Shown piece by piece: positions 34,690 to 44,940 of a stretch of 64,000 bases of DNA. The stretch's first letter is position 1. Each line of letters begins with the position of its first letter. The notes under the pieces were generated by a model. It worked only from the letters and a program-made list of their open reading frames with translations. It had not been told where the DNA came from and ran no database searches. This DNA comes from Callorhinus ursinus (taxonomy: Eukaryota > Chordata > Mammalia > Carnivora > Otariidae), in assembly GCF_003265705.1 (NCBI RefSeq), contig NW_020312817.1, positions 46,193,113-46,257,112 on the forward strand. Direction: 5' to 3'. The position numbers and the translations under genes are program-made.

Positions 34690-35800
34690 AATTTGCTTTC
34701 TGTACCATATGTAATCAAAAATTATGCTTAATATATTTTATATATGTATATATTCATGGATCCACCATCTATATCATGATAGAGAACATAGCCCTGTGCT
34801 CTTTCCCATCAAGGCAAACTCCCACCCCAGAGAAGTCACTATTCAAGTCTCTACTCTGACTTCAAATAGATTTGTTTTGCCTGATCTCAAATTTTAAGTA
34901 AATGAAAGCATACCATATGCATTGTTTTGTATCAGGCTTCTTTCCCTTAACATAATGTTTTTGAGACCCATCTCTGGTTTTACCTGTATAAATAGAATTC
35001 ATTCTTTCTTATTACTATGGAATATTCCATCATGAGAATAATCCATAGTTTGCTATTATACTTTTGTTGACTTTTAGTTTGTACTGTTATTAATAAAGTG
35101 TCCAGAAACATTATTTTATAGTTTTGAGGGAGACATAAGATCTCATTTCTTCTGGGCCTATACCTAGGCTTGATATGGCTCAGTCATACCACATTACATT
35201 TAGTTTTCATGTATTCTTAGGCAACTCTTTGATGAAACAGTTTTTCAGACTTTTCTTATTTTTGATGACCTTGAGAGTTTGTGGATTATGGGTCAAGTAT
35301 TTTCTAGAATGTTTCTTAATTAATCTTTGTTTGATGTTTCTCATTATTAGACTAGAAGACTGGGAATATGTGGCTAAGGGAGGAAGATCACATAAGTGAA
35401 GTGATAGTCTCATCATATAATACCAAGTGCATTTACTATCCACATGATTAATCACTGTTGATGTTAACCTTGCTGGCCTATTTGAGGTAGTGTTTGTCCG
35501 ACTTCTACATTGTAAATTGACCCTCCTTCCTTTTTTCCATATTGTACCCATGGGAAGGAATTCACTGTACTCAGGCTGTATGTACTTAAGGAATAAGGAT
35601 TTGTGCTTCCACACTTGGAAGGCAAAGTATTTACACAAATTATTTATAATTCTTCTACATAGGAGATTTCTTTATTCTTCTCCATTTACTTATTTATTCA
35701 GTCATTGATTGGTATCCATATGGATCAGGGATATTTATTTTATATTTTGGTGTACAATCCAACACTAATTATTTTGTTGTTCACATTTTCCAGCTTTGGA
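34690..35800 (-). mobile_element. Ancient L1ME-like relic, antisense
   Basis: The first part reads like an antisense L1 3' end ('tattactatggaatattcca', 'cataatgtttttgagaccca'). From 35,180 it follows a second antisense L1ME text: 'acattacatttagttttcat', 'gacttttcttatttttgatg', 'cctatttgaggtagtgtttg'. The minus-strand 143-codon frame at 35,207-35,638 lies entirely in this relic and is not a gene. Confidence 0.62.
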
Positions 35801-35804
35801 ACAG

Positions 35805-36405
35805 CTCCTAATGGCACTCTGTCAGTTGAATCTGGTATCCCATTTAATACCCCATTTGTGTAGTATGCGTGTGGGTGTATGTGTGTGTTTAGTTTTTTTT
35901 TTTTCTAGCATTACAAGATGCCTAGGCTCATGTTATATATTTCCTGCTAAAGTCTTAGAATCAGTCCTTTCTGAAGGCATCTTGGCTCCATTTATTGGTA
36001 TTAGTGGTATTAGAAACCAATATTTAGGTATTATATGTCTTACTACTCCTAGGATTTTCTTAGTACTAGGCCCTATCAACTAATAGAGTAAATACATATA
36101 CTCATAACCCATGTATATACAATGACTAGTGACAAACATTTCTACATGTAACCTATATATTTATTAAACTAAATATAAATTCATACTGATGTTATCAAAT
36201 CTAATTCATTACTCTATGGGCCATCCTAGCTTCTTCCCCTTGCTTGTATTTGATTTCCCACTCCACCAGTAAGGAACATGGTTCCTGCTATCCACTATCC
36301 ACTTACTTAATATTTATTTTCCTGTATACAGATGTAGTGGTTTCAGAATTGATAACCCATACCTCCATCCAGAACAACTTTATCAACTAGAGTACAAAAC
36401 TTAAT
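35805..36405. other. Unassigned sequence
   Basis: About 600 bases. The plus-strand frame at 35,796-36,083 has no family features. The final part resembles antisense L1 text, too weakly to call. Confidence 0.5.
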
Positions 36406-36417
36406 ACAGGCTATTTT

Positions 36418-36610
36418 TTTTAAAGATTTTATTTATTTATTTGACAGAGAGAGACACAGTGAGAGAGGGAACACAAGCAGGGAGAGTGGGAGAGGGAGAA
36501 GCAGGCTTCCCGCCAAGCAGGGAGCCCGATGTGGGGCTCGATCCCAGGACCCTGGGATCATGACCTAAGCCGAAGAAAGACGCTTAACAACTGAGCCACC
36601 CAGGCGCCCC
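36418..36610 (-). mobile_element. Carnivore SINE, full length, antisense
   Basis: Complete inverted copy with the exact target-site duplication CAGGCTATTTTTT at 36,407-36,419 and 36,611-36,623. The T run of the duplication merges with the inverted poly(A) tail. Confidence 0.96.
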
Positions 36611-37137
36611 CAGGCTATTTTTTATACTCTTACAGATTCCACTAACATTAAAAATTACTTAAGTTGGTACCTATTTGCCCCAATGCTATTAGTAAATTTG
36701 TTTCATATATTTGTAATAATTATATTCATTTGTCACATTCTGAATTCCTTTCTGAAAGTCCCAAGCTCCTAAATAACATTTTGAAATTGCATACATTATG
36801 ATCTTTGTACTATAAAGTTCTAGGAGTCTTAAAGTCTTCTATATGCCATTACAATTTAAGCAGTATAGATTCACTGCCCTAAAACTCCCCTACACTTTAA
36901 CTTTTCAACATCTGCTTACCCCCAAAGACTTGGCAACCACTTATCTGTATAGTATCTATATAGCTTTGCTTTTTCCAATCTGTCACATAATTGGAATCAT
37001 ACAATATGTGGCTTTTTCAGACTGTGAGTTTTACTTCGTATGCATTTGAGGTTCATCTGAGTCTTTTGGCAGCTTGATAGATTATTTTTTATTATCACTG
37101 AGTACTATCCCATTGTATAGATGTACCACATGTGTTG

Positions 37138-37326
37138 TTGTTTTTTTTTTTTAAGATTATTTGAGAGAGAGAGAGAAGAGAGGCAGAGAGAGACAGAAAA
37201 AAATCTCAAGCAGACTCCCTGCTGAGCATGGAGCCCAAAGTGGGATTCAGTCCCACAAACCTGAGATCATGACCTGAGCCAAAACCAAGAGTCTGGCTCC
37301 TAACCAATCGAGCCACTCAGACACCC
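37138..37326 (-). mobile_element. Carnivore SINE, older subtype, antisense
   Basis: Inverted T-rich tail at about 37,138 and an inverted head 'cgagccactcagacacc'. The middle 'aaaaccaagagtctggctcc' marks the older subtype. Mutated throughout. No clear flanking duplication was found. Confidence 0.9.
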
Positions 37327-37586
37327 TATATCCATTCACTTATTAAAGAACATTTTCATTGTCTTCAGTGTTTGATGATAATGAATAAAGATGATATAAA
37401 CATTCATGTGCATGCTTTGGGTGGCCATAATTTAAAAAAATCAGATGGAGCATAATTGCTGGATAATATGGTAAGGCTATGTTTAGCTTTGTGAAAACAA
37501 TGGTAAGTTGTCTTCCACAGTGGTTTTATCTTTTGCATTTCCACACACACAAAAAAGGATGAGAATTCCTGTTACTTCATATCCTT

Positions 37587-37776
37587 TTTTTTTAAGATTT
37601 TATTTATTTATTTGAGAGAGAGAGAATGAGAGATAGCGCGAGAGGGAAGAGGGTCAGAGAGAAAAGCAGACTCCCTGCTGAGCAGGGAGCCCGATGTGGG
37701 ACTCCATCCCAGGACTCCAGGATCATGACCTGAGCCGAAGGCAGTCGCTTAACCAACTGAGCCACCCAGGCACCCT
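37587..37776 (-). mobile_element. Carnivore SINE, full length, antisense
   Basis: Complete inverted copy with the exact 15-base duplication TTACTTCATATCCTT at 37,572-37,586 and 37,778-37,792. It sits in the old L1M. Confidence 0.96.
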
Positions 37777-38602
37777 ATTACTTCATATCCTTGTCAGCAA
37801 TTTGTATTCTCAGGTTTTTGGATTTTAGCATTTTTATAAGTGTGTAATGCTATATCATTTTGTATTAATTTGCAGTTCCTTAATGACAAAAGATGTTGAG
37901 CATCTTTTCATAAGCTTATTTGCCATCTGTATAATTTCTGTTCAGATATTTTCTTACTTTTAACTGGGCTGTTTTTTTCATTTGGTGAATTTTAGAGTTC
38001 TTTGTATAATTTGCATATAAGTCCTTTGTCAAATATGTGTTATGCAAATATTTTCCTATGGTCTAATTTTTTTTTCATTCTCTTAACAGTGCCTATTGCA
38101 TAGTATAAAATTTAATTATAATAAAATCCAATTATCACTTTATTCTTTCATGGATAATGCTATTTGTGTTGTATTTAAAAACTCATTACCAAATCTAGCG
38201 TTATATTGATTTTCTCCAATGTTTTCTTTAAGAAGTTTTATGGCCCACAGTGTGGTCTGTCTTGGTGACTGTTCCATGTGAGCTTGAGAATAAATTTTTT
38301 TTTTGCTGTTGTTGGATGGAATATTTATAAAAGTATTAGACAAATTGATTATTTAATCATTGTTATATAAATGAGCCATTTCAGTTGGAATACTTTTGAC
38401 CTTTCTTCAAGCTCACTAACTTTTTCCTTGGCCAGGTTAAGTCTACTGCTTAGCCCATGAATGGAATTCTTCATTTCTGTTATAATTTTTGTGTTTTCTA
38501 GCATTTCCTTTTTATTGTTTCCTAACATTTCCATCTTTCTGCCTGTATTATCAATCTATTATTGTATGTTGTCTCTTTTTCATTAGAACTTTTAACATGT
38601 TG

Positions 38603-38809
38603 GGGCACCTGGGTGGCTCAGTTGTTAAGTGTCTGCCTTTGGCTCAGGTCATGATCCCAGTGTACTGGGACCGAGCCCTGCATCAGACTCCCTGCTCAGC
38701 GGGGAGTCTGCTTCTCCCTCCCTTACTCCCCCTGCTTGTGTTTCCTCTCTCTCTCTCCCTCTCAGTGTCAAATAAATAAATAAAATCTTTAAAAACATCT
38801 TTAAAAAAA
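38603..38809 (+). mobile_element. Carnivore SINE, full length
   Basis: Complete copy with an 18-base duplication at 38,585-38,602 and 38,810-38,827 (AGAACTTTTAACATGTTG and AGAACTTTTAACGTGTTG, one mismatch). A second poly(A)-like extension 'atctttaaaaacatcttt' makes the tail double. Confidence 0.96.
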
Positions 38810-38841
38810 AGAACTTTTAACGTGTTGATCACAGTTCTTTT

Positions 38842-39403
38842 CTTTTGTTTTTGTTTTTGTTTTTGTTTTATTATGTTCAGTTAGCCAGCATATAGTACAT
38901 CATTAGTTTTTGATGTAGTGTTCAATGATTCATTAGTTGCATATAACACCCAGTGCTCATCACAACATGTGCCCTCCTTAATACCCATCACCCAGCTACC
39001 CCATCCCCCATCCCCCTCCTTTCTGAAACCCTCAGTTTGTTTCCCGGAATCCAGAATCTCTCTTGGTCTGTCTCCTCTGATTTCTTCCCATTCATTTTCC
39101 CCTCCCTTCCCCTGTGGTCCTCCACACTATTCCTTATGTTCCACGTATGAGTGACACCATATGATAATTGTCTTTCTCTGCTTGACTTATTTCACTTAGC
39201 ATAATCCCCTCCAGGCCATGTCGATGCAAATGGTGGGTATTCTTCCTTTCTGATGGCTGAGTAATATTCCATTGTATATATATGAACCACATCTTCTTTA
39301 TCCATTCATCTGTTGAAGGGCATCTTGGTCCTTCCACAGTTTGGCTATTGCGGACATTGCTGCTATGAACATTGGGGAGCACGTGCCCCTTCTTTTCACT
39401 ACA
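38842..39403 (-). mobile_element. Young carnivore L1, 5'-truncated, antisense
   Basis: The inverted poly(A) is a GTTTTT-type run at 38,846-38,870. Next come the carnivore L1 3' UTR ('catcattagtttttgatgta', 'aacacccagtgctcatcaca') and the ORF2 C-terminus, whose minus-strand product ends 'MLSEISQAEKDNYHMVSLIR'. The exact duplication TGATCACAGTTCTTTT lies at 38,826-38,841 and 39,404-39,419. The truncation leaves about 560 bases. It is clearly younger than the L1M it interrupts. Confidence 0.95.
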
Positions 39404-40399
39404 TCTGATCACAGTTCTTTTAAATCCATATTTTATGGTACTAACATCTGTGTCATGTCTGAGTCTGTTTCTGATGCCTGTTTATGTCTTCAGACTGTTC
39501 CTCTTCTTGTCTTTAGGTGTGCCTTATGTGTTTTTGTAGGACAAGGTACATTGGGTAATATGATCTAAAGTAAATAAATAATTATTATGAAGATTTGTGT
39601 TAATCTGCTGGATAGTTGTATTTTGTTTAATGTTTGCTTCAGGAATAATTGCCAAAAGCTTCAGATTTCTCTAGTGTTCTTGTTTTTCTTTGCCATTTTG
39701 ATTTTGGGTTTCCCTAAGTGCTCCTCCTTAGAGAGTCTTCCTGTTGCAGTGCTTTAATCTGTAATCCACTGCTATTGTACTGGGGCCCTTTTGTGTGGTG
39801 GTAAGGTGTGAAGGAGAGGAACAATTGTATGATCTTATGATTAAAACTCAGTCTCTTTATAGAACTGTGTCTGTGGGATGCAACCTTTACAAGTATTTCT
39901 CCATTGGAATAGCCTTTTCTTACCTTAGATGAGATAGGTGGTCAGAGAGGGCCCGAGTGGGAGTAAAACCCCTTCACATGTTGAGATGAAGCTATGGTAA
40001 AGTCTTTTCTCTTGAAGGATAGTCCTTTGGTATGGAGAATGTCCTGGGTATATTTCATAATAATTGTCTTCCCCTTCTGCTGACAGAATATTGAGGGGCC
40101 CTTTCATCTTAAAAACATGGAGGGGTCCCTGAAGGTAAACCCCACAAATGTGTGGGAGCTTCCTATGACTGTGGCTCCCAGGAGTTTCTCACTGCCATGC
40201 TTCATCTGAATTACCATTTAATTTTTACTCACAGCTCTCAGTTGTGTATCTCTGGTTGTATCTTCTTCTTCAGATTTCTGCAACCCCATTTCTCTGATGG
40301 ATTAAAAAAAATCACTAATTTTTTTTTGTTCAGCTTTTTCTCATTGTAAGGACAAGACTGAGATTTTCCGAGGTTCTTACATTTCTGGGCTTAAACTGG

Positions 40400-40477
40400 C
40401 AGTCTATCATTCAGTTTTCATTTTCATTTCCCTGATGTTAGTGATGTTGAACACTTTTCATATGTTTAGCCATTTGG

Positions 40478-40513
<36 letters not shown>

Positions 40514-40625
40514 AAAAAAAATGCTACTCAAAGGTAGGAAGATGACATTTGCAATACATATTGATGAAAAGGGACTTGTTTCCAGAATAAAGAAACTCTA
40601 TAAGTCAGAAAAAAGGACAATTCAA
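40400..40625. mobile_element. Two short L1 pieces in opposite orientation around (GT)n
   Basis: Left of the microsatellite, 'cattttcatttccctgatgt' reads as antisense L1 ORF2. Right of it, 'gggacttgtttccagaataa' reads as sense L1. The two pieces come from neighbouring parts of ORF2. The layout fits a 5'-inverted (twin-primed) old L1 insertion. Confidence 0.6.
40481..40508 (+). repeat. (TG)n microsatellite
   Basis: About fourteen TG units, uninterrupted, at the junction of the two opposed L1 pieces. Confidence 0.96.
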
Positions 40626-40719
40626 TGAAAAAGTTGCTCTTGATAGAATTCATTTCTCTTTCATCAAGATTTATTGACCATATATACAAAGGATTCCCTA
40701 AGTCTATCCACTTATCTTA

Positions 40720-41185
40720 CTCTGTACTTTTTTTCATCATAATCCAAAATGCCATCACCTTTTATTTGAACACTGTAATTTCATCCAAATTTAGTCTTTT
40801 CTTCCAAGCTCAATCCTCCAGTTTCCATCTTCCAGAGTTAGACAGAGTGATTTTAAAAGCATAAATATCACTTAATTTCCCAAATTAAAACTTTACAGTG
40901 GTTTCCAATCACAAATAAGATAATATCCAAAGTTCCTACCATAGTCTCCGAAGCCCAGGATGGTGTCACTCACCACTTTAGTTTCTTACACTATCTTCTC
41001 ATGGATTGTGCTCTATTAATTCTGGCCTTCATTTTGTTTCTTATACATACTGAGAATATGCCTGCCTTACATTATTCCCTCTGCCTGAAATAATTTTTGT
41101 GTTTTGAGCTCTTCTTGTCATTTAGGTTTCAGCTTACATGTCATTTACTAAAAGAGATTTATTCTTACCACCCAATTTAACATAA
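40720..41185 (+). mobile_element. L2 LINE relic, sense
   Basis: Sense L2 3' coding-region text: 'ttacagtggtttccaatcac', 'ccaaagttcctaccatagtc', 'attccctctgcctgaaataa', 'tttcagcttacatgtcattt'. Frames are lost. The left boundary is uncertain. Confidence 0.75.
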
Positions 41186-41189
41186 TCTT

Positions 41190-41580
41190 CCATATCAGTT
41201 CAAATGTTTATAGCTATAAGTAAGAGAAATTTTTCTTCAACTGGCTTAAATCATAAGAATGATAGATAATTTCACTTAATAAAAAGTCCTCAGGATTGGC
41301 TCTGGGTATAATTTCTGAAATGACTCAATGATGTCATCATAGACCCCGTTTTTCCATCTTTTTGCTAAATAACTTTTATGGCTTCAGCTCAGTGAGTATT
41401 GAAGTGGGGAGCATGCAAAAGCCACTGGATAGGCAACTAATGATGACAGCCAACTGCAATTCCTTCTCTTATAATCATTCTCTTTGATAGCCTCTTGTTC
41501 TCTATCTCAGCTTGGCATTTTACTATTTGATATTTTCCTGTTTATTATTAAGGGGAATTGCATTATGATAAAAAAAATTA
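41190..41580. other. Unassigned sequence
   Basis: About 390 bases between L2 and MIR relics. No feature recognised. Confidence 0.5.
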
Positions 41581-41584
41581 CAGG

Positions 41585-41790
41585 CTCTAGAGTTCCCCTG
41601 CTTAAATTGAATTCCTTATGCAACTTCTTCCCAGCTGTTTGACTTAGGAAATTTACTTAACCCCTCTGTGTCTCAGTTTTTCATAATAAATAAGAATCAT
41701 TATAATAGTTTCTATATCAAAGCATCATTGTAAGGATTAAATGAGTTAATGTATGCAAAATGCTCAACACAGTACCTTTTGCATACACTG
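41585..41790 (+). mobile_element. MIR, sense, nearly complete
   Basis: The order is typical: 'caggctctagagttcccctg', 'agctgtttgacttaggaaat', 'ttacttaacccctctgtgtc', 'tcagtttttcat', 'ggattaaatgagttaatgta', 'ctcaacacagtacc'. MIR is a tRNA-derived SINE fixed in early mammals. Confidence 0.88.
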
Positions 41791-41850
41791 TATGAAGTTC
41801 TATTTTTTCAATATAATTTGCTGCTTTTGTAGCCTCTCCTTCCTCATTCA

Positions 41851-41871
41851 TACACACACACACACACACAC
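41851..41871 (+). repeat. (AC)n microsatellite
   Basis: About ten AC units. Confidence 0.93.
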
Positions 41872-41912
41872 CAGAAAATAAGTTCTAACAGAACAAATAT
41901 TTTATATAACTT

Positions 41913-42462
41913 TGTGCAGAAGAGTTAATTTAGCATGCCTAAGGCTACCATTCTTAGAAATTCTGCTTGCAAGGTAGGCCCTTGTCTGTATCTGGAAACT
42001 TGGGTTTCAGGAGGGTTCTGATGATTCCCTAACTGGTAAGAATGGCTCACTTGCCGTAAACTGTACAAACAATATGGTTTATGCTGGACACCTGTTTCCC
42101 TTCAGGGAGTCTGAAATGTTCATACATGTTAGGCAGAGATTACCTGTGTGAGCTGCACCCAATAAAAACCTTTGTTACTGAATCTTTAATGAGCTTCCCT
42201 GAGAGAAAACATTTTGTGTGTATTGTCACAGCTCGTTACTGTAGGAATTTATTATGTTCCACGTGTCTCCACTGTAAGAGGACTCTTTATATCTTGTGTC
42301 TGGTTTCTTTTGGACTTCACCCTGTGCACCTCTTCCCTTTGATAAAATTATTTTTTTTCCTTTTGTTGTAATAAATCATAGCCATGAGTACAACTACATA
42401 CTGAGTATTGTGAACCTTCCTAGTGAATCCCCAGCCCTGAGGGCATCTTGGGGAGCCTGACA
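41913..42462 (+). mobile_element. ERV-like solo LTR, sense
   Basis: LTR-like organisation: a TG start near 41,913, an internal 'cacccaataaaaacctttgt' with AATAAA at 42,161, and the text 'gacttcaccctgtgcacctc'. A second AATAAA lies at 42,370, and the element ends '...ccccagccctgagggcatct' followed by 'tggggagcctgaca' near 42,462. The text resembles a mammal-wide ERVL-class LTR whose subfamily I cannot fix. The 96-codon frame at 42,081-42,371 lies inside the LTR and is not a gene. No gag, pol or env relic is visible. Confidence 0.68.
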
Positions 42463-42469
42463 TAGCCTT

Positions 42470-43415
42470 GTTTACCAAAATCTAGAATTGTGTCTTACAG
42501 TAGATTTTCAATGACAGTTGGAAAAGTTTACAAAATAAAAAATAAATGAATAATTATAATTTATATGGTCACACAGGCTTAGGAGAAGATAAACTTTAGC
42601 AGAGGGTAAGCTCCTTTCCACCAGAGAGATGATGTTCTTTGATGGCTCTGTACTTACCACAGTTTATCGTAAAAAACTCAATGTCAGAATAATGGGCCAT
42701 GAGGAAATTGTGAGAAGGAACAAATTGTGACTATGAACAATATCATTATGTCCACCAGCTTTTGGTCAATGCCTTAATCATCAGCATAAAATTGGTGTGG
42801 AATATAAATTCTGGAATGCTATGATAAAAAGGCTACTAATAAAATATAATAGGTATTATGGCTAAATCTGAGACATTATTTCCACTTCAGGTGGTTAGCC
42901 TGAGGTAAGTAGAGCGAGATAAGTAAGTTAAGTAGGAAGCCTTAGTTCATTTTAAATGCATGGAATATAGGAAAACACATCCTATATGTTATTCACATGC
43001 AAAAAAGCAGGGATTCTAGGGAGACATGTTGGAACAGTATCAGTGTTCCATGCCGGTGTCCTGCACAGAACTTAAACACTTTCAAGAGCAACCCACAAAA
43101 TACTGTTTTGTATACTTTTTTTTCCCTTTCTATTTCTATTCCCTAATGTTATGCTTGGCAGGTAGTAAGCGCTCACTAGAAGAGAGTTTAGAATTGTGTC
43201 TACCATGTGGTAGGTAGGTCTCTTAGAGATTTCCAGGGGAAAGAGCACAAGCAGAAATAGAAGAATTTGAGGTCCTTAACATAACACTATTTCTATTTTA
43301 CTCTGTATTCAAAGTACCTACTATAGTGTCTTGGACGAGAAAGGAAGCCAGTAAATACTTTTTGAAACAATTTTAAGTTGCCTAGTTTGGAAGATGGAGG
43401 TGCAGTCATGCCATA
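42470..43415. other. Unassigned sequence
   Basis: About 950 bases. Short MIR/L2-like phrases ('ggcaggtagtaagcgctcac', about 43,159) appear but are too short to call. No gene seen. Confidence 0.5.
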
Positions 43416-43419
43416 CTGG

Positions 43420-43615
43420 AAAGATTATTAGCTGGGGTCAGAAGATGTCAATTCAAGTCCTGACACATTCAGATGATATTGATGAGTTATTTATTCTGTA
43501 ACTTTCCTTTTTATCCATAAATTGAAACTAATCATTGAGCATTTATAAGAATTAAATGAAATAGTGTAACTTAGGAAAGCAATTTTACAAGCACTTTAGA
43601 AAGGCTTAGGCAGTA
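43420..43615 (+). mobile_element. MIR relic, sense
   Basis: Decayed MIR text: 'ttagctggggtcagaagatg', 'caattcaagtcctgacacat', 'aagaattaaatgaaatagtg', 'caagcactttagaaagg'. Weaker than the copy at 41,585. Confidence 0.68.
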
Positions 43616-43859
43616 TTATTAAAATCTAAGGATGTGGTAAAAATGAAAAAGTAATATTTTATCACATTATACAATGGCTTGAATGTTAGAGTTTATTTAT
43701 TTATATAACAGCAATGGAATTTTTAGCAGTAGATTGGAATGATTTTTTTGTGTATGTGATTGAAATTAAAAAGACTTTGCTTTTCTGTGACCAAGTATCT
43801 TAGAGTAAAGAGAGCCTAGAAAAAAAGTTGCAAGTTTATTGCAGAAATTTAGATAAGAA

Positions 43860-44047
43860 GGGTGCCTGGGTGACTCAGTCAGTTAAGTGTCTGCCTTAGG
43901 CCCAAGTCATGATCTCAGGGTCCTGGGATCGAGCTCCACATTGGGAGCTCCACAGGGAGCCTGCTTCTCCCTCTCCCTCTGTTACACCCCCTGCTTGTAC
44001 TTTCTCTCTCTGTCAAATAAATAAATAAAAAAAATCTTAAAAAAAAT
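43860..44047 (+). mobile_element. Carnivore SINE, full length
   Basis: Complete copy with a short internal duplication of 'gagctccaca' in the middle. The exact 15-base target duplication AAATTTAGATAAGAA is at 43,845-43,859 and 44,048-44,062. Confidence 0.96.
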
Positions 44048-44288
44048 AAATTTAGATAAGAAATAAGCATTGATGATGATTACAAGAGTGGAAATGTAAA
44101 GAAAATGATGAGTTGAGAGTTTTAAGAATTTGTCTAGATTTCTTCCTAACACCTATTAATTTAGTCTTTCATTTCCAACTAAATAATATCTTATTAATTT
44201 ATAACCCACATTTAAATTCTTTAAATATTTTTTTTAATTTAAATGTAAATTCTCTAAATATTTTTACATTTGAAATTTGTGAAATTTC

Positions 44289-44322
44289 ATCGCTTCTCGG
44301 CCTTTGGCTAAGATCAAGTGTA
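44289..44322 (+). pseudogene. U2 snRNA 5'-end fragment (tailless retropseudogene)
   Basis: The 34 bases match the first 35 nucleotides of U2 spliceosomal RNA, 'ATCGCTTCTCGGCC' through 'GGCTAAGATCAAGTGTA', with one T missing from the T run. It starts exactly at U2 nucleotide 1 and stops inside the branch-site-recognition region, before the Sm site. A perfect 16-base duplication, AAATTTGTGAAATTTC, flanks it at 44,273-44,288 and 44,323-44,338. There is no poly(A) tail. The 5' end is intact, the 3' end truncated and the duplication L1-like, as in known tailless retropseudogenes. It cannot encode a functional snRNA. Confidence 0.92.
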
Positions 44323-44339
44323 AAATTTGTGAAATTTCT

Positions 44340-44720
44340 TCCACTATATTTTAAAATCCCTGGAAACAGTAACTATTTGGTTGTATACCACCTGTTTCTT
44401 TGAGTAATCTATAGTCCTTGGAAAGGACTTTTCAAAGAGTCACATTCAACAAAGACTTTTTGAAGGAAAAAAGAAACGAATAATTGAATAATTGAATCAC
44501 TGATGTTCTAAATATTACCACAGGAAACTAATAGATAACAACCAAATTCTAGTACTTCAGAAATTAAGAATTCATTATAAAGTCCAGCATTTTTAGTTTT
44601 AAGTAAATTTTAACTCTTTTTATTAAAAAAAGCTATATTTAAAATTTTGAGAAAAGAAAGTGCCCCCTATTTTCTTAAAAGCATTTTTTAAGGTCATATG
44701 AATTGTGATTGTTTCTTACT
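44340..44720. other. Unassigned AT-rich sequence
   Basis: About 380 bases between the U2 fragment and the next SINE. Nothing recognised. Confidence 0.55.
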
Positions 44721-44735
44721 ATTGAAAGTTGCTGT

Positions 44736-44928
44736 GGGGCACCTGGGTGGCTCAGTCATTAAGGGTCTGCTTCAGCTCAGGTCATGATCCTGGGGTCCTG
44801 GGATCAAGCCCCTCATCGGGCTTCCTGCTCAGTGGGAAGCCTACTTCTCCCTTTCCCACTCCCCCTGCTTGTGTTCCCTTTCACTGTGTCTCTCTCTGTC
44901 AAATAAATAAATAAAATCTTAAAAAAAA
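44736..44928 (+). mobile_element. Carnivore SINE, full length
   Basis: Complete copy with the exact duplication GAAAGTTGCTGT at 44,724-44,735 and 44,929-44,940. Confidence 0.96.
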
Positions 44929-44940
44929 GAAAGTTGCTGT

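Larger units (their letters stand above)
36850..40390 (-). mobile_element. Ancient L1M, antisense, with five younger inserts
   Basis: Removing the inserts leaves text in antisense L1 order. The 3' part is 36,850-38,150 ('attggaatcatacaatatgt', 'aaagatgttgagcatctttt'). A middle piece follows ('cacagtgtggtctgtcttgg', about 38,247). An ORF1 coiled-coil piece lies at 38,349-38,534 (minus-strand protein with 'TEMKNSIHGLSSRLNLAKEK'). The 5' UTR side is 39,420-40,390 ('taacatctgtgtcatgtctg', 'gcaacctttacaagtatttc', 'ggaggggtccctgaaggtaa'). Much of ORF2 is missing. The inserts are SINEs at 37,138, 37,587 and 38,603 and a young L1 at 38,842. Confidence 0.8.

Noticed and set aside
35207..35638. 143-codon minus-strand frame
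   Set aside because: It lies within an ancient antisense L1 relic and resembles no protein family.
39134..39412. 92-codon frame with a convincing protein-like ending
   Set aside because: It is the C-terminus of L1 ORF2 in a young truncated L1.
42081..42371. 96-codon plus-strand frame with Cys-rich part
   Set aside because: It lies inside an ERV-like LTR with two AATAAA signals. Cysteines come from TGT/TGC in LTR text and no family is recognised.
44289..44322. Functional U2 snRNA gene
   Set aside because: Only the first 34 bases are present, without Sm site, 3' stems, or upstream promoter elements, and it is flanked by a target duplication.
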